DNA from: an uncultured Rhodospirillales bacterium
GTDB taxonomy: Bacteria > Pseudomonadota > Alphaproteobacteria > Rhodospirillales > UBA2165
NCBI GenBank assembly: GCA_905614355.1
Contig: CAJQSN010000037.1
Location: 1-43,289, forward strand
DNA: 43,289 nucleotides
Reading direction: 5' to 3'
Both the position numbers and the translations under genes were made by a program. The notes under the pieces were generated by a model, which saw nothing but the letters and a program-made list of their open reading frames with translations, did no database searches and was not told the origin of the DNA. Positions 1 through 8,303 of this stretch are shown here, in pieces. Position 1 is the first letter of the stretch. Each line of letters starts with the position of its first letter.

Positions 1-106
1 AATTGCCAGGACTAAGTCAAAGTTCCGTTTCCTTTGACATTACCCATATGTGACATTGAAATTCTGCCATGTTAATATAGAGTGTTTTAAATTTTGGGAG
101 ACAATC

Positions 107-1216
107 ATGACAGCTAATGACGAGAAAATGAGCTATCCAGAACACTATTACCCTGGAGCGGAAGAGTTAAAACCGGATGAAATGCGGATCACAGCATTGG
201 GCACTGGCCGCCCGTTCCTACGGCGCTCACAGGCTAATGCGAGTTGGCTTATAGAGCTCGGCAATGGCGACAAGTTCGTTTTTGATTTCGGTTTTGGCTC
301 GCAGATGAATTTCACTGCCTTGGGAATTCCTTATGGCGATATTACTGCCTGGTTTGCGACCCATCTTCATACCGATCATGTGGGGGACTTTGGACAGGTG
401 TGGGTCGGCTCTTGGACGGGCGGAAGGCTTAAACCATTGGAAATGTTTGGCCCCTCAGGTCCAGAACCCAAATATGGATTTAAGCACTTTTGTGAAAAGC
501 AAATGGAGAGCTATGCCTGGGATACGGATACGCGCGTCGGGGCGCTGCCAGCGGTCGGGGCAGAGGTGAATGTCCACGAGTTCAACTATGCGGAAACCGG
601 ACCGGTTTACGAACACAATGGTGTCACCATCTCCAGTTTCCCAGCGGTTCATCAATATGGTGGGCCGGTTAGCCTCCGATTAGATTGGAATGGGCTATCC
701 TTTGTCTACTCAGGAGACACGACGCCCAGCCAGTTTTTCATCGATAATGCACAAGACGCTGACGTGGTTGTGCACGAAACTTTTAACACGGTGGAACAAC
801 TGATGGAGCGTTCTGGTTACGATGAACGCTCAGCGCGTGCTATCGGGACATTCGTACATTCCGCTCCGGAAGAAGCAGCAGTGGTCCTGAGGGAGGTCAA
901 TCCGCGCCTAGCTGTGGTATTTCATTTTCTCAACGATTTCGATACGGCTCAAGAAATCTACGACAAGATACGCCTGCATTATAAAGGGCCATTATCCCTT
1001 GCGACTGATTTCATGATCATCAATGTCACGCCCGACATCGTGATTACACGGATGGCCGAAGTCACCGATCATGCCTGGCCTAACAAATCCAAACATGAAG
1101 ATTTTGGAAAGGCGGAACGAAAGCCGATGATGAAGATGGCCGATTGGTTGCTAAAAGCTCAGCTATTCCCGAAGGTGCCATCGGACCGGGGGTTGGTTAA
1201 CAAGGGTGAGGAATAA
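107..1216 (+). CDS. MBL-fold metallo-hydrolase
   Basis: Metallo-beta-lactamase-fold hydrolase of about 369 residues. The zinc motif HLHTDH is at residues 86-91 (H86, H88, D90, H91). Further metal-ligand candidates are the H of AVHQYGG, the D of YSGDTTP and the H of VVFHFLND. The opening RITALGTGRPFLRRSQ and the block THLHTDHVGDFGQVWVGSW resemble the subgroup that includes the guanitoxin-pathway protein GntH and arylsulfatase-like hydrolases, so a small-molecule ester, lactone or phosphodiester substrate is possible but unknown. The reading frame is open from a GTG at 50, but the ATG at 107 has GGGAG six bases upstream and is preferred. There is no signal peptide, so it should be cytoplasmic. 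It precedes the TctCBA transporter with a gap of about 390 bases, so it may be a separate unit. Family assignment is firm; substrate is unknown. Confidence 0.85.
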   Translation: MTANDEKMSYPEHYYPGAEELKPDEMRITALGTGRPFLRRSQANASWLIELGNGDKFVFDFGFGSQMNFTALGIPYGDITAWFATHLHTDHVGDFGQVWVGSWTGGRLKPLEMFGPSGPEPKYGFKHFCEKQMESYAWDTDTRVGALPAVGAEVNVHEFNYAETGPVYEHNGVTISSFPAVHQYGGPVSLRLDWNGLSFVYSGDTTPSQFFIDNAQDADVVVHETFNTVEQLMERSGYDERSARAIGTFVHSAPEEAAVVLREVNPRLAVVFHFLNDFDTAQEIYDKIRLHYKGPLSLATDFMIINVTPDIVITRMAEVTDHAWPNKSKHEDFGKAERKPMMKMADWLLKAQLFPKVPSDRGLVNKGEE

Positions 1217-1607
1217 AGGGCTTATCCATTTGGCCGCTTTGAAATAGAAGCGGACATTCAAGTGGTCTTCGATAATCTATTCACCTAATTTAAGGGGTCA
1301 GTCCTCCTGGAGCTAGTTTCTATTTTGGAGTATTCCAATACACGGTGAATCCACTTTCAGGCATACGTAAGATTGAGATGCGGTGTAAAGCTTGTAAGAT
1401 TGTTAGGAAAGTGCCAATCTCGGACGTGTCACAGACAATCCCCCGCTCAAAAGGAGAAGAATATTGCAAGCTGGGAGAATGGAAGGACCAAATAATCAAT
1501 CGCAGAGTCTTTCTCGGTGCGCAAAAGGCCTCTGTCTCAGCGATATCAACTGCGCCCGCCTGGGCAGCCTGAGCGCCCGCAATTAAAAAATGAAAGGGAG
1601 TAAAATT
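1217..1607. other. Intergenic gap with possible Tat-leader-like remnant
   Basis: No convincing gene. An open plus-strand frame (1345-1572) ends with residues NRRVFLGAQKASVSA and then APAWAA before a stop. This resembles the C-terminal half of a twin-arginine leader (RRxFL, small residues, AxA), but there is no nearby start codon and nothing follows it. It may be a decayed exported-protein start or chance. A 6-bp hairpin (CCGCTT / AAGCGG, 1234-1253) follows the MBL gene without a T tract. Confidence 0.25.
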
Positions 1608-2555
1608 ATGAAAATTAGAGCAATAATAGCAGGAATTGTGATTACCGCCGTCGCTGTGTTTGCAGGGGCAGCAACCGCGAAAGATTGGGCCCCCAAGGGT
1701 CCTCTGATGTTCTACATCGGTTTTGGCGCTGGTGGCTCGACCGACACGATGGGCCGAGTCATCGGCAAAGTGATGAAAGAACAGACCGGTTGGAACGTCG
1801 TCGTCGAGAATAAGCCAGGTGGCGGTGGCGCGGCGATGTTCACTAAAATCGCCAAGTCTAAACCCAACGGTCAAGTTGTGGGTATGGGCGTCAGTACGCC
1901 GATCCTAATGCAACTGGTTATGCGCCCTGAAAAGATGGCTTTCAATATCGATGACTTCGATTATATAGCCACCGTTGCGCGCGGCGAGCTCGCCGTAGTT
2001 GCGAGGTCGGACGCTCCGTTTAATGATTTGGAAAGCATGGTAAAATATGCCAAGGCTAAGGGCCCATTAATGATGGCACTAAACGCTAAGCCGGGAAAAT
2101 TTGTGTTAGGTGCTGTCTCCAGGGCTACCGGCGCAAAATTCCAGTACGTCTCGACCAAAGGTGGAGCCGAAAGCATGAAACTTCTCATGGGTAAGCAGGT
2201 AATGGCCGCGACCGCCGGCGGCGCCCATGCTCCCTATCTTAAATCAGGTGACGTGAAAATGATCGCAGTCGCGAATGACTCTCGCCACAGCTATGCGCCG
2301 GATGTCAAGACGATTTTCGAGCAGGGTTATGGGGTTTCCGTCGATCCCTACTTTTTTATCGCCACCACCAAGGGGACCGATCCGGCCATATTAAGCACTC
2401 TGACCAAAGCGATCAGAAATGCCCTGGCAACGGATACAGTGAAGAAAATTGTCCGCAATGCGGCCAAAAGCGCACTCCTCAATCTCGGTCCGGCAGCGAC
2501 CCGAAAGAAGATGGTAGACGGATTACCCGTCATGAAAAAGCTTGTTAAGCCCTAA
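1608..2555 (+). CDS. Tripartite tricarboxylate transporter substrate-binding protein (TctC/Bug family)
   Basis: Periplasmic solute receptor of the tripartite tricarboxylate transporter family. It captures a carboxylate-type ligand and hands it to the TctA/TctB membrane pair encoded just downstream. The chosen ATG at 1608 has GAAAGGGAG close upstream; an ATG at 1590 in the same frame lacks a comparable site. The product begins with a clear signal peptide (MKIRAIIAGIVITAVAVFAG, cleavage probably after ATA). The Bug-fold landmarks follow: FGAGGSTDTMGR near the mature start, VVENKPGGGGA, and a C-terminal half beginning near FEQGYGVSV. At about 315 residues it has the usual family length. Many Bug proteins exist with different ligands, and the ligand cannot be read from sequence; the adjacent lyase-like gene suggests a di- or tricarboxylate. 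Confidence 0.9.
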   Translation: MKIRAIIAGIVITAVAVFAGAATAKDWAPKGPLMFYIGFGAGGSTDTMGRVIGKVMKEQTGWNVVVENKPGGGGAAMFTKIAKSKPNGQVVGMGVSTPILMQLVMRPEKMAFNIDDFDYIATVARGELAVVARSDAPFNDLESMVKYAKAKGPLMMALNAKPGKFVLGAVSRATGAKFQYVSTKGGAESMKLLMGKQVMAATAGGAHAPYLKSGDVKMIAVANDSRHSYAPDVKTIFEQGYGVSVDPYFFIATTKGTDPAILSTLTKAIRNALATDTVKKIVRNAAKSALLNLGPAATRKKMVDGLPVMKKLVKP

Positions 2556-2562
2556 TGAGACC

Positions 2563-2592
2563 GCGCTCTGCTTGCGCAAGCGAGCAGAGCGC
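2563..2592 (+). promoter_or_regulatory. Strong intercistronic hairpin between tctC and tctB
   Basis: A perfect 10-bp inverted repeat, GCGCTCTGCT / AGCAGAGCGC, has a 10-base loop that itself contains the palindrome CTTGCGCAAG. It lies 8 bases after the tctC stop. No T run follows. Such hairpins between a binding-protein gene and its membrane components commonly stabilise the upstream mRNA or partly terminate, keeping receptor levels above permease levels. The structure is seen; the role is inferred. Confidence 0.65.
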
Positions 2593-2612
2593 CGCTCTTC
2601 TATGGAACTCGC

Positions 2613-3038
2613 ATGATACTTGAAACAGACAGAATTGCGGGGCTGATCATTGCGACCCTCGGCCTGGTCTTGTTATTCGTTGTCTTTCCATTTGCGATCG
2701 AAGACATGGATGACGGATCCATTAAGCCTGACACCCTGCCCAATGCAATTGCAGCTTTTCTGGTGGTCTGCGGTATTTTGCTGGCAATAAAAAGGAGCGA
2801 GCAGACTAAGAGAGACCCTCGGGAACTGATGTTGGTGCTGCTTTACCTTGCCATCATCGCGGCAGGCCTTTTTGCCATATCCCATTTTGGATTTCTCATC
2901 GTTTCCCCATTCCTGGCGCTGTCAATCATGCTGATCTTTGGAGAACGGCGCCCCATTTGGCTGGCGCTAGGCTGTGTGGGAATGCCAGCGATTATCTGGT
3001 TTCTGGTGATACAAGTACTCGAACGTTCGCTACCCTGA
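2613..3038 (+). CDS. Tripartite tricarboxylate transporter small membrane subunit (TctB family)
   Basis: Small integral membrane subunit (141 residues) of the TTT transporter. Four hydrophobic segments are visible: residues about 8-28 (IAGLIIATLGLVLLFVVFPF), 44-62, 73-92 and 105-137. This is the four-helix TctB/DUF1468 pattern. It sits between the receptor gene and tctA, in the order tctC-tctB-tctA, nine bases before tctA. The sequence itself is poorly conserved across the family, so the call rests on topology, size and position. The start at 2613 has no strong ribosome-binding site. Confidence 0.85.
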   Translation: MILETDRIAGLIIATLGLVLLFVVFPFAIEDMDDGSIKPDTLPNAIAAFLVVCGILLAIKRSEQTKRDPRELMLVLLYLAIIAAGLFAISHFGFLIVSPFLALSIMLIFGERRPIWLALGCVGMPAIIWFLVIQVLERSLP

Positions 3039-3047
3039 GGTTACTCT

Positions 3048-4559
3048 ATGGTCGATTTAGACACCATTCTTGCCGGATTAAGCGATGCATTCACGTTATG
3101 GAACCTGTGCTTTGTAATCTTCGGTGTTGTATTGGGACAAGTTGTGGCCGCGATCCCTGGTATCGGCCCCGTTATGGCAATAGCAATTGCCATTCCCTTC
3201 ACATTTGGGCTGGATCCACTTCCGGCGATTGCCTTTCTGGTCGGCGTGTGTAAAGGGGGTACGGTCGGCGGAGCTATTCCGGCAATTTTGATCAACACTC
3301 CTGGGACACCCGACTCCGCTGCAACTGCGTTAGACGGGCACCCGCTTGCGCGCCAGGGAAAAGCGCTAAAGGCAACAAAACTTGCGCTGTTTTCCTCTGT
3401 CACGGGGGACACTTTTAGCGATATCGTATTGATCACCGTCTCCGCCCCGTTGGCAATTCTCGCCTTAAGGATGGGGCCCGTCGAAGTGTTTGCCCTGATG
3501 GTATTTGCCTTTGCAGTCATTTCAGGCCTTGTTGGCAAATCCTTGATCAAGGGGGCGATTGCGGCGGCGCTCGGACTACTTGCCGCCATGATCGGCGCTG
3601 ATCCCGAAAACGCATCGCCGCGTCTTATTTTTGGGCATTTCGAACTTTTCGACGGACTGCCCCTACCCGCTGTCGCACTCGGCATGTTGGCAATATCTGA
3701 AATAGTAACCCGGCTTGCACGGAACAAGGGCATCAATGACGCAGCAATCAAGCTATCGGATGATGGAGACCCCGCAAACCAGCGGGTCAGTTGGGCCGAG
3801 TACTGGTCATGCCGGTATACGATGCTGCGGGGGGCCGTCATCGGTACGCTTCTCGGCGCTACACCCGGGATAGGTAGCACCGCCGCCGCATTCATGTCCT
3901 ATTCCTCAACCAAAGCCGCTTCTAAGGATCCCGACAGTTTTGGCAAAGGTAATATCCAAGGCGTCGCGGCCACGGAGTCGGCGAATTCGGCCGTCGTCGG
4001 AGCCAATCTGATCCCGCTTCTGACGCTTGGAATTCCCGGCAGTGTTAGTGCAGCGTTGCTCATCAGCGCATTTATGATTCATGGAATTCAGCCCGGCCCG
4101 ATGTTATTTAAAGAACAGGGGCGTCTGATCTATGGGCTATTCGGAGCGATGATCATGGCCAATTTCCTTAATTTGTGGATCGGCCAAATTGGCCTAAGGC
4201 TATGGATCAAGGTGATCTCCGCGCCGCAATCATTCATTTATATTTCGGCTATTATGTTGTGCATCGTGGGAGTGTCCATGGCCGCAGGCGGCTTGTTTAG
4301 CGTGACGGTCATGCTGTTGTTCGCCATGCTTGGATACATCATGAACCGCTATGAATTTTCCATCGTCATCTTTATCATATCATTCTTCCTTGGCCCCCGT
4401 TTCGAGATTTCTATTGCGCAGAGCACCTCACTTATGAGCGGAGACTGGACCAAGATCCTGGAATATCCCATAGCCGTTGCTCTTTTGGTGATTTCGGTTC
4501 TGGTGCTGTTCTTGATCCTTCGCCGTTCGGCCCACCGCGTCAGCCAAGGGTTGATTTAA
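3048..4559 (+). CDS. Tripartite tricarboxylate transporter large permease (TctA family)
   Basis: Large permease subunit (503 residues, usual family length) that carries the substrate across the inner membrane with TctB and the TctC receptor. Family blocks are clear: AAIPGIGPVMAIAIAIPFT near residue 36, GGAIPAILINTPGTPDSAAT, and the second, internally similar half GATPGIGSTAAAFMSYSSTK followed by GVAATESANSAVVGANLIPL and LGIPGSVSAALL. About 11-12 hydrophobic helices span the protein. The two PGIG motifs and the TESANNA-like block mark the substrate path in this family. It is the third gene of an intact three-gene system, so the transporter should be functional. The substrate is unknown. Confidence 0.93.
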   Translation: MVDLDTILAGLSDAFTLWNLCFVIFGVVLGQVVAAIPGIGPVMAIAIAIPFTFGLDPLPAIAFLVGVCKGGTVGGAIPAILINTPGTPDSAATALDGHPLARQGKALKATKLALFSSVTGDTFSDIVLITVSAPLAILALRMGPVEVFALMVFAFAVISGLVGKSLIKGAIAAALGLLAAMIGADPENASPRLIFGHFELFDGLPLPAVALGMLAISEIVTRLARNKGINDAAIKLSDDGDPANQRVSWAEYWSCRYTMLRGAVIGTLLGATPGIGSTAAAFMSYSSTKAASKDPDSFGKGNIQGVAATESANSAVVGANLIPLLTLGIPGSVSAALLISAFMIHGIQPGPMLFKEQGRLIYGLFGAMIMANFLNLWIGQIGLRLWIKVISAPQSFIYISAIMLCIVGVSMAAGGLFSVTVMLLFAMLGYIMNRYEFSIVIFIISFFLGPRFEISIAQSTSLMSGDWTKILEYPIAVALLVISVLVLFLILRRSAHRVSQGLI

Positions 4560-4640
4560 TGTGGCGGTCCCTATTCTTCGTACCGGCCCTCAATGAGTGT
4601 CTCGTGGAGAGAGATGCCCAGAGAGGCGCTGACGCGATAG

Positions 4641-4805
4641 TTTTGCGAGAGTGGCCGGATCCTGTACCTCACCATTTTGCTCCTCTGCGTGGTCGGCGTG
4701 TTGATGTCGTCCGCGGAGGGGATCTCTGCGAGCTACATCGTGATCGGCCAAGCTAACACGGGGCGCAAGGCGCTTTTTGACATCAATATGGAGTACAAGA
4801 CATGA
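4641..4805 (+). pseudogene. Possible 3' remnant of a membrane-protein gene
   Basis: A 54-codon open stretch lies in the frame ending at the TGA at 4803-4805 and overlaps the start codon of the next gene by ATGA. It encodes a hydrophobic helix (ILYLTILLLCVVGVLMSSAE) and a polar tail ending DINMEYKT. It has no usable start codon and is preceded in frame by a TAG at 4638. The ATGA overlap is typical of a real upstream cistron, so this may be the tail of a gene truncated by deletion. I do not recognise the parent protein. About 240 bases between tctA and the lyase hold nothing else supportable. Confidence 0.3.
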
Positions 4806-5698
4806 CAACTACCGGAACGCAATTGCGCAAGCTAATCGAAGCCCCCGAGATCACGGTCTTGCCCGGCGTGCATGACACCCTAAGCGCCCTTATCGCCCAA
4901 AGTTGCGGCGCGAAGGCCATCGCGGCAGGCGGATACGCCGCAACGGCGTCCCTTCTCGGGAGACCAGACAGCTCGCAATTGTCGCTGACTGAGCTGGGCG
5001 ACTACTACGCCCGAATGACGGACCGGATCGAGATCCCGATCTTGGCCGATGGCGATACCGGCTTTGGCAATGTCACCAATGTCACTCGAACTGTGAGGGT
5101 GTTGGAACGTTCTGGCGTGGGCGGCTTCTTCATCGAGGATCAGATCTTTCCCAAGCGCTGTGGCCATATGGCGGGCAAAGCCATCATTGGCGTCGAAGAG
5201 ATGGTAAGCAAGCTGAAGGCGGCGCTTGACGCGCGCCAGGGAGACACCATGATCATGGCGCGCACGGATGCCATCGCGACGGACGGTTTCCAAGAAGCGC
5301 TGGACCGCATGGCACTCTACCACGAGATCGGCGTGGATATTCTTTTCATTGAGGCGCCAACCGATCTCAGGCAGCTGCGCCAGATCCCCAAGGAAATCCC
5401 CGGCCCGTGCATGGTTAACTTGATCGATGGTGGCACGACCCCGTTGCTGTCGGCTGCGGAGTGCGAGGACATAGGCTATGCCGCCTGCGCCATGCCCGTC
5501 GCTGCCACCCACACTGTGGTAAAGGCGCTTCAGGCGTTCTACTGCGATCTCTTGAAGAACGGCGATCTGAGCGATGCGATGCACCACGGCGTGGGTTTTC
5601 AGGCCTACACAGACCTCGTCGGGCTGCCTCAGCAACGGGCGGCGGAGCAAGCCTACCTGGAGCAGGCACGCGTGCTCACGGAACGGATGGACAAATGA
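4802..5698 (+). CDS. Isocitrate lyase/PEP mutase superfamily enzyme (oxaloacetate decarboxylase or 2-methylisocitrate-lyase-like)
   Basis: Member (298 residues) of the isocitrate lyase/phosphoenolpyruvate mutase superfamily. These TIM-barrel enzymes use Mg2+ to make or break C-C or P-C bonds next to a carboxylate, for example methylisocitrate cleavage or oxaloacetate decarboxylation. Visible are the metal-binding LADGDTGFGN (residues 81-90), FFIEDQ (109-114) and the catalytic-loop block KRCGHM (118-123), close to the isocitrate-lyase signature K-[KR]-C-G-H. These argue for a lyase rather than a phosphonate mutase. The start has GGAG seven bases upstream (ATGGAGTACAAGACATG). The gene follows TctABC on the same strand, which suggests it processes the imported carboxylate. 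The exact substrate is not resolved. Confidence 0.82.
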   Translation: MTTTGTQLRKLIEAPEITVLPGVHDTLSALIAQSCGAKAIAAGGYAATASLLGRPDSSQLSLTELGDYYARMTDRIEIPILADGDTGFGNVTNVTRTVRVLERSGVGGFFIEDQIFPKRCGHMAGKAIIGVEEMVSKLKAALDARQGDTMIMARTDAIATDGFQEALDRMALYHEIGVDILFIEAPTDLRQLRQIPKEIPGPCMVNLIDGGTTPLLSAAECEDIGYAACAMPVAATHTVVKALQAFYCDLLKNGDLSDAMHHGVGFQAYTDLVGLPQQRAAEQAYLEQARVLTERMDK

Positions 5699-5760
5699 CC
5701 GACCCGGCGCCTTTCGACGAGGGCACGGCTTCGCCACTTTCCGGGCTGTGGGTGTTTTGA
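5695..5760 (+). pseudogene. 5' stub resembling a class III (CaiB/Frc-type) CoA-transferase gene
   Basis: An ATG overlaps the stop of the lyase gene (ATGA, 5695-5698) and opens 21 codons ending in a TGA at 5758-5760. The residues ASPLSGLWVF match the start typical of class III CoA-transferases (PLxGLRVLD), after which family members continue for roughly 380 residues. Here the frame runs straight into unrelated DNA. The coupled start suggests a former operon partner of the lyase. The assignment rests on a short motif. Confidence 0.4.
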
Positions 5761-5906
5761 TTGGCGGTTGGATGTTTGACCTGACCGCAAAATACGGCTG
5801 GATTTGATGGCTGTCAGTTGCCCTAGCGGCGTTGGCTGGAATATTTTCTATATTAGTGAAGGAAATTCGCCCGACAGGAGCACAAAAAAGGCTGACTACT
5901 CCTTAA
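5751..5906 (+). pseudogene. 3' remnant of an MFS transporter gene, with an internal stop
   Basis: In the frame from 5751 the translation reads GVLIGGWMFDLTAKYGWI, stop, then WLSVALAALAGIFSILVKEI and PTGAQKRLTTP, ending at TAA 5904-5906. This is the usual last two helices and tail of MFS carriers (GxxLGGxxFDLTGSYxxxWW). The TGA at 5805-5807 replaces what is normally Trp (TGG). The piece is fused out of frame to the CoA-transferase-like stub at about 5751-5760, indicating a deletion that removed the middle of two genes. It is presumed non-functional. Confidence 0.55.
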
Positions 5907-5999
5907 TAAGGATACCCATAATAACCCTTCATTTTCAATAACCTATTTGCTCTTTGCCTGCAGATAATGGAGGATGGTGGGTCCTTCAATTAACCTAAT

Positions 6000-8303
6000 T
6001 TATTTATATATAAAAATTGGACTACTCCAGGCTTGAAAACCATCCTCTGTAGTAACACACACCCATAAAGGGTTATCCTTCGAAGCATTTAAATTAATCT
6101 CTATTTCTCGCGAGAGCTCACGATGTGGATTATTGTCTGGCAATCGCACAACCTTAAGTTTTCTTTCCAGGCCACCACAATCAAGAACAACATCATCGAC
6201 GCCTAGGTCATCTAATTTTAAATTAAGCTCACCTTGATTAGATTCTATTGAAATTTCGGCACCTGAAGAATTAGAGAGCCACACATCAAAGCCACCAAAA
6301 TTACCAGTGGTTATTGCGTCAAATTGCACACAATTACCATTTTTAGCCTCAAGTAATTTTTCATGGTTCCAGGCGTTTATTTTTTCCAAACGCTCAATCT
6401 TCGTGTTCTTAAAAATTGCTTGACCAACCCAGTTTGTATTCCGTCCTCGCCCTCTATACTCAGCGCCACTCCAAATTACCCGGTAACGATCACCCATCTC
6501 TTCTTTAGTGTAGCCACGAACAGTTTCAATAACGTCTACGCCATTCCTTATTTCAATACGTTCAATCGGTGTTGGAGATTTCGCGAGCACTTTAAGCTTT
6601 ACACTCTTATCTTCTGTTTGAACAATATCTCCCATCATTGCTAACTTTACTTCCGTCGATTGAGCTTCCTCGTATGCATTCGGATCTAGATCAAAAAGAT
6701 TGCCATGACCCTCAAAATGGGCATTAACAGTTAAGTATAATCGATTTCCTGTGGTTCCAAAATGATGACGTTTTTTTATACAATCAAATAATCCATCTCG
6801 GGATAGTTCCTCCGCATAAAAACAAGTAAGCCCCCCATAGGCACCAAACATAGAAGCGCCCGGATAACTAGCACCTGGCCGACCTTTGTGGCCGTCACTA
6901 TTACAAACAACCCCAGAACGGTGACCGAGAGGAAAACCATCTGTCAACAACCACTCGAACGTTCCCCATGCCGAATGAATTTCCATTGCCGTTTCTATCT
7001 TAGGATCATGAGCATATTTAATGTCAGCATAGCGACCGCCCACATGAGCATAAGCAAAGCAGTCCTCATCTTTTAATGCCGCGAATAATTCCCGCGCATC
7101 ATTGACGTCAGTATTGATATCCGATTGATCAGTTAGAAGAGCATGTGATGATCGTCTAATTTGGCGCCCCTCCTCTCGGAAGTAAATATTTCGATCTCCA
7201 CCAACAGATGTATTACCAGACCATTCGTAACCGGGTACAGTGACAAAACGTCCTTCATTATTATAAGAAGCTGTTAACTCATTAAGATATTTCCAAAAGG
7301 CATTATTAACTTGAAAATCATTAGCTTGATGACTAATCGCATCTAAAAATGCTAGGTCACGTGCAAAATCGAAATATTCTCGAGCATTCGTTATACCTAT
7401 GGATTCTCCACTCTGACCGTGCAGATCAGCCCAATAACCTCCGTAAGACCCGTTTGAGATAATCAAGGGACCGGCTTCACACAAAAGATCATCGTTACGA
7501 GCATCGAAAATTTTAATACGTAGCTCGCCCTCATCAGAAACAGCTAATTTTTCAAACACTAAAGACTTCTGACCTTTTGAGAAAGTTACTGTTTCTGGCA
7601 GATTTTTTACCATAATATTTGGCTCTAGACGAAGCCTAGTATCGACCAAATTGGATGGATTACCCCAATCGTCTTCGGCCTTAATTCCAAGTTGAAACAT
7701 TTCGTCTGGACGTCGCAAAGTTGAAATTATAGCCTTCCAAGTTACTGGTACTCCCGGCACAATCGAAATCGCTGGCTGGTCGCAAATGGGAACCCAATGC
7801 AACACTGCGCATGCATCAACCAGTACTTTGAATTCAAATCCACTTTCAACAAATGTTTGCATCTTAAAGCCAGGTGAACCCTCAGAAGTATCTCCGAAAG
7901 TAATAGTGATTGTGTCACCCTCGGATAGATAACCACCTGATATACCAACCGTGAGTGCCTTCATCCACGGACGTGAACCACCCATCTTTTCAAATTTTAG
8001 TGATGGTTTAGTTCCAAGGCTTGTCACTGCTGTGACAAAATTGGGAGATACCGGATTATCCACTTGCAACCCACCCCAATCTCCAAAAAAGCGAAAGACG
8101 ACACGAATACTGCCATTATCATCAAGGCCAAATCGGCCAACGGTATACTTAAGCGTAAACGTCTGATAGGAACGAACTTGAAACGCACCCTCAGGTGATA
8201 ATTCTGCTTGCCCATATAGTACGGGATCTTCTGCAGGAGACGCTGCTGGCCAAACTTCACCAACAAGGTTTGAATTTACAATTCTTAGATTTTTATCCGT
8301 CAT
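6000..8303 (-). CDS. DUF3604 family protein (PHP-like putative metallohydrolase)
   Basis: A 767-residue protein. The first ~280 residues look like beta-rich domains; the remainder is a DUF3604 domain, related to PHP-type metal-dependent hydrolases. The diagnostic GGYWADLHGQSGESIG is at about residues 288-303. Later metal-site candidates are the H of FAYAHVGGRYAD, ETAMEIHSAWG and VVCNSDGHKGRPGASYPG. The family is common in marine and soil bacteria and no reaction is established that I can cite. There is no signal peptide. The start codon directly abuts the stop of the MarR gene (TAA then ATG), with GGAG inside the end of marR, so the two are translationally linked and this protein is probably the regulator's main target. 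Confidence 0.8.
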   Translation of the reverse strand: MTDKNLRIVNSNLVGEVWPAASPAEDPVLYGQAELSPEGAFQVRSYQTFTLKYTVGRFGLDDNGSIRVVFRFFGDWGGLQVDNPVSPNFVTAVTSLGTKPSLKFEKMGGSRPWMKALTVGISGGYLSEGDTITITFGDTSEGSPGFKMQTFVESGFEFKVLVDACAVLHWVPICDQPAISIVPGVPVTWKAIISTLRRPDEMFQLGIKAEDDWGNPSNLVDTRLRLEPNIMVKNLPETVTFSKGQKSLVFEKLAVSDEGELRIKIFDARNDDLLCEAGPLIISNGSYGGYWADLHGQSGESIGITNAREYFDFARDLAFLDAISHQANDFQVNNAFWKYLNELTASYNNEGRFVTVPGYEWSGNTSVGGDRNIYFREEGRQIRRSSHALLTDQSDINTDVNDARELFAALKDEDCFAYAHVGGRYADIKYAHDPKIETAMEIHSAWGTFEWLLTDGFPLGHRSGVVCNSDGHKGRPGASYPGASMFGAYGGLTCFYAEELSRDGLFDCIKKRHHFGTTGNRLYLTVNAHFEGHGNLFDLDPNAYEEAQSTEVKLAMMGDIVQTEDKSVKLKVLAKSPTPIERIEIRNGVDVIETVRGYTKEEMGDRYRVIWSGAEYRGRGRNTNWVGQAIFKNTKIERLEKINAWNHEKLLEAKNGNCVQFDAITTGNFGGFDVWLSNSSGAEISIESNQGELNLKLDDLGVDDVVLDCGGLERKLKVVRLPDNNPHRELSREIEINLNASKDNPLWVCVTTEDGFQAWSSPIFIYK

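Noticed and set aside
1234..1253. Hairpin after the MBL gene as a terminator
   Set aside because: The stem is only 6 bp and no T run follows, so it is not supportable as a rho-independent terminator.
1320..1874. 184-codon minus-strand frame overlapping the start of tctC
   Set aside because: It covers the signal-peptide region of an obvious gene, has no ribosome-binding site and no recognisable domain.
3041..3895. 284-codon minus-strand frame across tctA
   Set aside because: Antisense shadow of a clear TctA gene; the product has no recognisable family features.
4880..5737. 285-codon minus-strand frame across the lyase gene
   Set aside because: Antisense shadow in GC-richer DNA; the plus-strand lyase has all its superfamily motifs.
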